From: Sva-07 sp963698435
GTDB taxonomy: Bacteria; Actinomycetota; Acidimicrobiia; Acidimicrobiales; Ilumatobacteraceae
Assembly (NCBI GenBank): GCA_963698435.1
Contig: CAVOQV010000012.1
Location: forward strand, 368,820-432,819
Direction of reading: 5' to 3'
Length of the DNA: 64,000 bases
The translations under genes were made by a program, and so were the position numbers. Under the pieces are notes generated by a model. That model was not told the origin of the DNA, searched no databases, and saw only the letters and a list, made by a program, of their open reading frames with translations. This document shows positions 25,778 through 32,394 of this stretch, one piece after another. Numbering within the stretch: the stretch's first letter is position 1; every line of letters starts with the position of its first letter.

Positions 25778-25857
25778 TTACTGCCGCCAGGTGAGGGTCT
25801 GACCAACCGTCGGGACTGTGGCGGACACCGCCGGCGTTGCCTCGGCACCGTCGAGAG
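25778..25857 (+). repeat. Family-B repeat, copy B4
   Basis: Matches B3 along about 80 bases, including CCAGGTGAGGGTCTGACC, GTCGGGACTGTGGCG and CCGCCGGCGTTGCCT. It lies between the HAF lipoprotein and the VOC gene. The rest of 25706-25991 shows no gene. Confidence 0.75.
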
Positions 25858-25991
25858 CGGTGTTCGTCGCGGGTTGCGGGGCGGGAGTTCACGAGTGCCA
25901 TCGACCGGCAATCGGGTGACCGCCGTGGCAGGCCGTCCCGGATCGCCAGGGTGACCATCTCAACAGCATTCGTCTGAGGGTCGCCACCCGG

Positions 25992-26399
25992 TCAGGATTG
26001 GCCGAGGGAGTAGGCGACAGCGTGCCGTGGCTCGTACAGGCTCATCGCATCAGCGCCGGGTACCAGCATCGACGTCACCAGACCCCAGCCCTGGTCGACG
26101 ATGTCGCCGTCGAAGACCGCGCCCTTCGCCTCGAGGTCGGCGCGGGTCGCAGCAACGTCATCACACATGAACGAGATCTCGATGTGACGAGAGCTCTCCC
26201 AGACCTGCCCGTCCCACTCGCTCCGCGTCGGGTGCACTCCGAGTTCGCTCGGGCCGGTGCCGAAGATCAGCCAGCCGGTCTCAGAGCCATCGATGGTCCC
26301 CGAGTCGTTCACGAACGGAAAACCGAGCACGTCGCGTAGGAAGGTCCGGGTCGCGTCGACGTCATCGGAGTAGATCAGCGCGTGCATCGAAGTGAGCAT
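25992..26399 (-). CDS. VOC superfamily (glyoxalase/dioxygenase-like) protein
   Basis: A 135-residue single-unit vicinal-oxygen-chelate protein. The first beta-alpha-beta unit is MHALIYSDDVDATRTFLRDV and the second begins HIEISFMCDDVAATRADLEA. The C-terminal GADAMSLYEPRHAVAY is typical of an actinobacterial VOC subgroup. The usual metal ligands would be H (MHALIY), H (SRHIEI) and E (YEPRH), all present. The reaction is unknown. MLTSMHAL at 26399 was chosen; a second ATG four codons later is possible. Confidence 0.85.
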   Translation of the reverse strand: MLTSMHALIYSDDVDATRTFLRDVLGFPFVNDSGTIDGSETGWLIFGTGPSELGVHPTRSEWDGQVWESSRHIEISFMCDDVAATRADLEAKGAVFDGDIVDQGWGLVTSMLVPGADAMSLYEPRHAVAYSLGQS

Positions 26400-26773
26400 C
26401 CCCACACGATCGCGCAATCAACGCAGCGAGTCGACCGCCACATCACGAGTCGAGCGTCATCACCCGTTGAACACGTCGAGTTCGATGAGGAACTGCGAAT
26501 CCTCGCCGCGGAAGCGGGGATCCAGATCGAGGACCCGCCCACCGACGACTGAATTCGCTATGCGCGGCTGCCTGCTCCCGAACGCCGGGTTGGTGACGGT
26601 TTACGTGACGCGGGACTTGGGCGCCACTCGGTCACCATCGGGCGCGACATCGCAGTGACTCTGCGTGCCGATACCGAGCAGTCTCCCGGCTGCGATCGAC
26701 ACATACGTCAGGCACACCTACCGGACACGCCCAGATCGAGTGTTCGTTGAGCCGTTGAGCCGTCTGAAGCCAG
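26400..26773. other. Gene-free stretch with a C-terminal gene fossil
   Basis: On the + strand a frame without a start codon reads SPVEHVEFDEELRILAAEAG then IQIEDPPTDD and stops near 26552. The acidic, helix-like ending looks like the true tail of a lost gene. At 26610-26640 CGGGACTTGGGCGCCACTC resembles the middle of the family-B repeat. No intact gene is present. Confidence 0.4.
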
Positions 26774-27301
26774 GTGCGGCTGGACGCCAACGAGCACGAT
26801 GTGGACGTGGCCGAGTCGTCAGTGCAGAGCGGGTGGAAGACAGTCGCAGTCGCCATCGGAACGACCGTGCTCGTCGGCGCCATGGCCGTGCTGGCGATCG
26901 TTGGTGGCCTCGTCTACCTTCGCAACGAGATCTTCGACAACGAGCTTCCGAGCTGCGATCGCGAGCCCGTCATCTTGGAGTGGACCCAGCAGGAGGGGCG
27001 CTGGAGTCGGAGCGCCGCGTTCGAACTCGTCGAGGACTCGCAGACTGTCCAGGTCGATCTGGCACTCGTCAGGGACGACGGGGGCGTCATTCAAGTCGGC
27101 AAGACGGTCTACGTCATCGCCGCCGGTGGCGACCTGCCTGCTGACTTTGGCGAGACGTCGCCGACCACACAGCCATTTCGAGGCACGGTGGTTGGCAGCG
27201 GGATCGACGGTGTCAACGAACAGGTCGCGCTGGAAGCTGGGACGTGGCAGTTGATCGTGAAAGGCGGGGCGTCTGCAGCCGAAGTGCGATGGCCTTGTTG
27301 A
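26774..27301 (+). CDS. Membrane-anchored protein of unknown function (175 aa)
   Basis: Not a family I recognise. A cytoplasmic N-terminus of about 22 residues is followed by one transmembrane helix (VAVAIGTTVLVGAMAVLAIV) and an extracellular domain of about 120 residues rich in beta-strand-like stretches (QTVQVDLALV, KTVYVIAAGG, TWQLIVKGGAS). Two cysteines (in LPSCDRE and at the very end, RWPC) could form a disulfide. The GTG at 26774 is the likely start; no good ATG is available. Confidence 0.6.
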   Translation: MRLDANEHDVDVAESSVQSGWKTVAVAIGTTVLVGAMAVLAIVGGLVYLRNEIFDNELPSCDREPVILEWTQQEGRWSRSAAFELVEDSQTVQVDLALVRDDGGVIQVGKTVYVIAAGGDLPADFGETSPTTQPFRGTVVGSGIDGVNEQVALEAGTWQLIVKGGASAAEVRWPC

Positions 27302-27496
27302 AGGACAAGAAGGTGCGAGTCGATGAACGCCTCGGTGAGTAGCTGCCCGACGCGACAGCGTTCGATTCGGCGGCCGGGCGACCTGTAAAGCTCATCTTCC
27401 CGCGCTGCTCGAGGTATTCAGATCTCACGATCCGTCGGTCGCGGGTTCGAGCTCCATCCGCCCAACCATGAACCCCCTGGGAGGCGGGATGTTGAC

Positions 27497-28327
27497 TTAG
27501 ATCGACCAGTCAGCAAACGCCAGCCCACTGAACTCGCGCATGGCTTCGACGTCGGGCCGTAGGTAGTCCTCGATGAGACGACGGGTTGCCGGGTTCCACT
27601 CGGGTCGTTCGATCGGAGTCGATCCGATACGTCTCAGCGCACGAAGCGCACGGTTCCGGTCGGCTCGCCGGGGCGGGATGCGAAGTGCCCAGTCGTGGGG
27701 CCGCCGCTTGTTCGAACTGCTGTGGAGCCGCCCGCCGACGTCGGGATGACTGAAGCCCGGGTCGAGCCCGAGAAACTCGAGGACGGACGACAGGCTTCCC
27801 GTCGGGTCACGTTTGATCGTGTCGTACGACATCACCCGGATCTGCTCGGCCGGGAAGTGGTCCAAGAAGTCCTTGAGCTGGTGCCAGTAGCGACTGGTCT
27901 GCACGATGGGGCTGTCGTCAGGGTGCCGGATGGCCTCGTCGAAGCTCGCGCGCTCGATGCCTGAGGCAGCGTTGTGGATGTAACCCGATTCGATGCGCTC
28001 GAGGGGGTCGCGCAGGATGTAGATCAGCTTGACGTCGGGGAGTACCGACGCCATCCGAGCGGGTACGCCCGGATAGAAGTGGTTCTTCGTGTAGTTGACG
28101 GATGACTCACCGGCGATCAGCGCATCAGATGGATCGTTGAACTGTTCGCGGTACCAGTCGAGCCCCCGATTGCTGAAATTCGGCTCGATGAAGAAGTTGA
28201 GTTCCTTGGGTGTCGACACCGCGACCTGAGGGTGCAACGACAGCCAGCGGTGCACGCTGCTCGTCGCGGCCTTCATCGCCCCGATGATGATCCAGTCGGG
28301 AAGCCGCCCAGAGTCCGTTTCGCTCAC
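27497..28327 (-). CDS. Sulfotransferase (NDST-like)
   Basis: A 276-residue PAPS-dependent sulfotransferase of the heparan-sulfate/NDST-like type, distinct from the enzyme at 21278. The 5'-phosphosulfate loop is IIIGAMKAATSSVHRWLSLH and the 3'-phosphate site is KLIYILRDPLERIESGYIHN. Such bacterial enzymes often modify cell-surface glycans or lipids. A GTG start at 28327 (VSETDSGRLPDW) is favoured over the GTG nine codons upstream. It is the last gene of the accessory stretch before the ATPase operon. Confidence 0.85.
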   Translation of the reverse strand: MSETDSGRLPDWIIIGAMKAATSSVHRWLSLHPQVAVSTPKELNFFIEPNFSNRGLDWYREQFNDPSDALIAGESSVNYTKNHFYPGVPARMASVLPDVKLIYILRDPLERIESGYIHNAASGIERASFDEAIRHPDDSPIVQTSRYWHQLKDFLDHFPAEQIRVMSYDTIKRDPTGSLSSVLEFLGLDPGFSHPDVGGRLHSSSNKRRPHDWALRIPPRRADRNRALRALRRIGSTPIERPEWNPATRRLIEDYLRPDVEAMREFSGLAFADWSI

Positions 28328-28527
28328 GAGGCATCGTCTCGGAGTTCGACCCACTGGTGGTGTCTCATGGCTCGATCGATGATAGCAGTCTCAGCGGTTT
28401 CGCTCGGTTGAACGCGTGACGGGCGCTGGCCCTCCCGTCGCGGCGGGGCGGACAGCGTCCGGCCAACGGGCCCCGAGGAACCAGGATGGCGAGGAGATGT
28501 CGCGTCGACGATGGCCCGGGCGCTTCG

Positions 28528-31308
28528 TCAGCCCTGAGAGGTGGTGGCGATGCCGGCGAATGGGTGCTCGCGTTGTGCCCGGTCGAGGCGTCGCATCTGG
28601 ATGATCTTGTCGGTTGCGACGAAGAGGGGGGAGACGAGCGACAGGCCGATCACGAGTGCCCACTGGGCGCCGGTGAGTGAGACGGTGTCGAGCACCCGCT
28701 GGAGGAAGCGGGTCTCGACGGCGGCGATGGTGAGTCCCCAGCCGAGCATGATCCAGCCCATGTACGGGAACAGTGGCGACGACCACGGTACCTGCCGTTC
28801 GCGGCGCATCACGAAGCCCATGTTGACGGCGCTCAGGGCGACGACGGCGAAGGCCATCGTCATCGACGTCGACGCGTCGGTGGTGCTGGGCTCGCCGGGC
28901 CCCCACGACAGCAGGGCCAGCGCCGAGCCCGCGATGATGAAGCCGCTGATGACCCAGCGGACGGTTTGGGCGCCGGTCGCGATCTTCGAACCCGGTGTAC
29001 GCGGGGGTCGATCCATCACGCCGGGGTCGGGAACGTCGACGATGAAGCCGACGACGACGGTGGCGACGACGAAGAACTTGGCGAAGAGCAGCTGCATCGG
29101 GAAGAGCGCGACGCCGTCGTTGACGTTGAGGATCGTGGCGATCAACATGAGCTGGAGCACCGACGACAGGATCGTCAGCTGCAGCTTGACGTACGACGAG
29201 ATCCGTCGGTAGATGTCGCGGCCGAGGTCGACCGCGTGCACGAGGGTGCCGAAGTTGTCGTCGGTGAGGATCAGCTTGCCGGCCTGTTTGGTGACCTCGG
29301 AGCCGCTGCCCATGGCAACGCCGACGTCGGCCTGCTTGAGTGCGGCGGCGTCGTTGACGGCGTCGCCGGTCATGGCGACGACCTGGCCGGCCTCTTGCAT
29401 GAGGCGGGCGAGGCGGACTTTGTCCTCGGGTGCGACCCGGCCGAAGACGTGGAGTTCGGGCAGTTGTGCCTTCACTTCGTCGTCGCTCAGCTTTTGCAGA
29501 TCGGCGCCGGTGATCACGCCGGGGCCGAGGCCCAGCTGGTCGGCGATCGCCCGGGCGGTGACCGTGTGGTCGCCGGTGATCATGCGGACGTCGATGCCGG
29601 CGCCGTGGGCGACGCGGACTGCGTCGGCCGCGGACGGCCGGAGTGGGTCGATGATGCCGACCAGGGAGATCATGACGAGGTCGTGTACCTCGCTCATCGG
29701 GTCGTCGGTGGCGGCGCGCATCGTGTCGTCGGAGAGCGCCCGTGCGGCGAAGGCGAGGACGCGCAGGCCCTTCTCGGACAGCTGTTGGTTGGCGTCGAGC
29801 AGTTCTTGGCGGACCTGGTCAATCGGGATCACTTCGCCGTGCCACAGTGCCTGCGAGCACCGGTCGATGACGACGTCGGGCGCGCCTTTGACGGTCATGA
29901 AGTGCGGTTCGGTCAGCAGCGGCCGTTCCATGTGGGCCGGCCGGTCGTGGAAGGTGGCCATGAACTTGTACTCGGAGTCGAACGGCACGAGCGCGACACG
30001 TGGCAACACGCGACGCGTTTCCTCGGCGTCGACGCCGACCTTCGCCGCGAGCACGACGAGGGCGGCCTCGGTGGGGTCGCCGATGATCGATTCGTCGGCG
30101 GCGACGGTGGCGTCGCTGCACAACGCCAGGCCGAGGGCGAGGCCGCTGAAGTCCGGGGTGGGTTCACCGGCCGGGCCCAGGATGGCACCGGAGGTGGCGT
30201 AGCCGCTGCCTTCGATCTTGTACCAGGATCCGCCGGTCATCATCGTGACCGCTGTCATCACGTTCATGGTCAGCGTGCCGGTCTTGTCGCTGTTGATCAC
30301 CGTGGTGCCGCCGAGTGTCTCGACGTCGTTGAGTGACTTGACCACCGCTTTCGACTCGGCGAGCCGCTGCGCACCGGACGACAGCATCAGCTGCACGAAG
30401 GTGGGCAGGCCGGTGGGGATCGCGGAGATCGCCGTCGACACGCAGAGCAGGATCAGCGTTTCGCTCTCCTGGTCGCGGGCGATCCCGACGATCGCGATGA
30501 TCGCCACGGCACCCCAGGCGAGGAAGCCGAAGATCTTGGTGAGGTCGTCGAGTTCCTTCTGCAACGGCGACTTGGATCGCTTCGTCGCCGTGACCATGTT
30601 GGCGATCTGGCCCATCTGGGTCGACTGGCCGGTCGCGACGACGACGAGTTCGGCAGAACCACGGGTGACCTGGGTGTTCTGGAACACCAGGTTGGTGCGA
30701 TCGCCGAGCGGCTGCTCCTCGTCGCCGAGGGTGGTGCTGTCCTTGGCGATCGGCGCCGACTCACCGGTCAGGGCGGCTTCTTGGACCTCGAGTGACGCCG
30801 AGGAGATGATGCGGGCATCCGCGGGGACCAGGTCGCCCGCTTCGACCAGCAGGATGTCGCCCGGTACGAGCCCGACCGCGTCGACCTCCTCGACGGTGCC
30901 GTCGCGCCGCACCCGGGCCGTGGGGACCTGCAGCTGGGCGAGCGCATCGACGCTCGCCATCGCCTTGCGTTCCTGGTTGGTGCCCATGATGACGTTGAAC
31001 AGCACGAGCAGCATCACGATCGCGCCGGTCGCGATCTGATCGATCGTGAAGCTGGCGATGCTGACGATCAGCAGCATGATGTTCATCGGGTTGGCGATCT
31101 GCGCCTTCGCCATCTGCCATGTCGTCGGCGGAGGTTCGGTGGCAACCTCGTTCTTGCCGTAGGTCGCCAGCCGGGTGGTGACCTCGGCGTCGCTGAGCCC
31201 CGATGCCGCGTCGACACCGAGCCGTGCGACGGTGTCGTCGACCGACAACGAGTACCACTGCGTGTCGGCGGGTGCGGGTTGCTGGGTTGGTTCGTCGGTC
31301 ATCGTCAT
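28528..31308 (-). CDS. P2-type cation-transporting ATPase
   Basis: A 926-residue membrane pump that uses ATP to move cations. The N-terminal cation-ATPase domain contains WYSLSVDDTVARLGVD. The actuator loop is EAALTGESAPIAKD, the phosphorylated Asp is in INSDKTGTLTMNV, and the hinge motif is TGDAVNDAAALKQADVGVAM (usual GDGVND with A at the third position). About ten transmembrane helices are expected: two pairs before the phosphorylation domain and six after. Which ion it carries (Ca, Mg, Na/K) is not evident. The start at 31308 lies 10 bases after the PPK2 stop; that stop is TGA within TGAGGA, which also serves as the ribosome binding site, so the two genes form an operon with PPK2 first. 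Confidence 0.9.
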   Translation of the reverse strand: MTMTDEPTQQPAPADTQWYSLSVDDTVARLGVDAASGLSDAEVTTRLATYGKNEVATEPPPTTWQMAKAQIANPMNIMLLIVSIASFTIDQIATGAIVMLLVLFNVIMGTNQERKAMASVDALAQLQVPTARVRRDGTVEEVDAVGLVPGDILLVEAGDLVPADARIISSASLEVQEAALTGESAPIAKDSTTLGDEEQPLGDRTNLVFQNTQVTRGSAELVVVATGQSTQMGQIANMVTATKRSKSPLQKELDDLTKIFGFLAWGAVAIIAIVGIARDQESETLILLCVSTAISAIPTGLPTFVQLMLSSGAQRLAESKAVVKSLNDVETLGGTTVINSDKTGTLTMNVMTAVTMMTGGSWYKIEGSGYATSGAILGPAGEPTPDFSGLALGLALCSDATVAADESIIGDPTEAALVVLAAKVGVDAEETRRVLPRVALVPFDSEYKFMATFHDRPAHMERPLLTEPHFMTVKGAPDVVIDRCSQALWHGEVIPIDQVRQELLDANQQLSEKGLRVLAFAARALSDDTMRAATDDPMSEVHDLVMISLVGIIDPLRPSAADAVRVAHGAGIDVRMITGDHTVTARAIADQLGLGPGVITGADLQKLSDDEVKAQLPELHVFGRVAPEDKVRLARLMQEAGQVVAMTGDAVNDAAALKQADVGVAMGSGSEVTKQAGKLILTDDNFGTLVHAVDLGRDIYRRISSYVKLQLTILSSVLQLMLIATILNVNDGVALFPMQLLFAKFFVVATVVVGFIVDVPDPGVMDRPPRTPGSKIATGAQTVRWVISGFIIAGSALALLSWGPGEPSTTDASTSMTMAFAVVALSAVNMGFVMRRERQVPWSSPLFPYMGWIMLGWGLTIAAVETRFLQRVLDTVSLTGAQWALVIGLSLVSPLFVATDKIIQMRRLDRAQREHPFAGIATTSQG

Positions 31309-31318
31309 CGTGGGGTCC

Positions 31319-32218
31319 TCAGTAGGGCTCGGGGATGCGCCGCAACGGCAGGTCGGGTTGGACGTAACCGCGGGCGGCCTGGCGGCGCGGCAGCTTGATC
31401 TCAGGGCGGTCGACCTTCTCGTACGGCACCTGCGACAGCAGATGCGAGATGATGTTGAGCCGGCCCCGCTTCTTGTCGTCGGTGTGAGCGATGAACCACG
31501 GCGCCCACGACGTGTCGGTGGCCGCGAGCATCGCATCACGGGCACGCGAGTAGTCGTACCAGCGGCTGTAGGACTTGAGATCCATGTCCGACAGCTTCCA
31601 GATCTTGCGCGGGTCGTCGATCCGGCTCTTCAGGCGACGGGTCTGTTCGTCGGCGCTGACCTCGAGCCAGTACTTGATCAGATGGATCCCCGACTCGACC
31701 ATCGCCTTCTCGACGGCGGGGGCCTGATCGAGGAACCGTTCGGTCTGCTCCGGGGTGCAGAAGCCCATCACCGGCTCCACCCCAGCGCGGTTGTACCAAC
31801 TGCGGTCGAAGATCACGACCTCGCCAGCCGCGGGGAAGTGCGACATGTAGCGCTGCACGTACATCTGCGACTTCTCGCGTTCGGTCGGCGCCGGCAGCGC
31901 CACGACGCGGAACGTGCGTGGGCTCACCCGCTCGACGATCCGCTTGATCGTGCCCCCCTTGCCCGCGGTGTCACGCCCCTCGAACACGATGCAGACCTTC
32001 GCGCCGGTCGCTCGGACCCACTCCTGCATGGCGACCAGCTCGCCCTGCAACACCTCGAGCTCGGCCTCGTACTCCTTGCGCTTGAGCTTCCTCGGTGCCG
32101 CAGCCGGCGCATCGGGTTTCCCGGCGTTCGCCTCGTTCGCCTCGTCAGTCTCCTGTTGCGTCGACGGGCGCTTCTTCGACTTGTGCTTCTTCGACTTGTG
32201 CTTCTTCGACACGGTCAT
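31319..32218 (-). CDS. ppk2: Polyphosphate kinase 2
   Basis: PPK2 enzymes use polyphosphate to phosphorylate nucleotides (GDP/ADP to GTP/ATP, or AMP to ADP). The ~299-residue protein has Walker A VCIVFEGRDTAGKGGTIKR, the lid region RTFRVVALPAPTEREKSQ, and Walker B VVIFDRSWYNRAGVEPVMGF. The N-terminus is unusually basic, with KKHKSKKHKSKKR, which may bind the polyanion. The single full-length domain and the Glu/Asn pattern match class I (ADP/GDP-using) enzymes. The ATG at 32218 follows a GTG directly. It is the first gene of an operon with the P-type ATPase. Confidence 0.92.
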   Translation of the reverse strand: MTVSKKHKSKKHKSKKRPSTQQETDEANEANAGKPDAPAAAPRKLKRKEYEAELEVLQGELVAMQEWVRATGAKVCIVFEGRDTAGKGGTIKRIVERVSPRTFRVVALPAPTEREKSQMYVQRYMSHFPAAGEVVIFDRSWYNRAGVEPVMGFCTPEQTERFLDQAPAVEKAMVESGIHLIKYWLEVSADEQTRRLKSRIDDPRKIWKLSDMDLKSYSRWYDYSRARDAMLAATDTSWAPWFIAHTDDKKRGRLNIISHLLSQVPYEKVDRPEIKLPRRQAARGYVQPDLPLRRIPEPY

Positions 32219-32394
32219 CACTCCCTCGGTTCCCCATCGTTGCAGGTGGTCGTTCGGCCGGATAGTACTCGGAGGCCGGCGACACTGCCGTTGGAGCGCC
32301 CGGCCCCCCGGATGCCCCCTGGCACACCGATCAGCGCTCCGCCGCCACTCGATCCAGTGGCTTGTTCCGCCTCACCGCGATTACGGTCGGGCGG

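Noticed and set aside
26392..26658. 88-codon + strand open frame after the VOC gene
   Set aside because: Its Ser/Arg-rich sequence has no fold-like pattern, and a different frame in the same stretch shows a more protein-like tail.
9080..26660. Calling the A/C and B repeats integron attC sites
   Set aside because: Individual motifs such as GTTCAAC occur, but I could not place paired RYYYAAC...GTTRRRY cores with the expected fold, and no integron integrase is visible. Kept as an open finding, not a feature call.
28966..30336. Long + strand open frame opposite the P-type ATPase
   Set aside because: Composition is that of an antisense shadow, and the minus-strand ATPase motifs are unambiguous.
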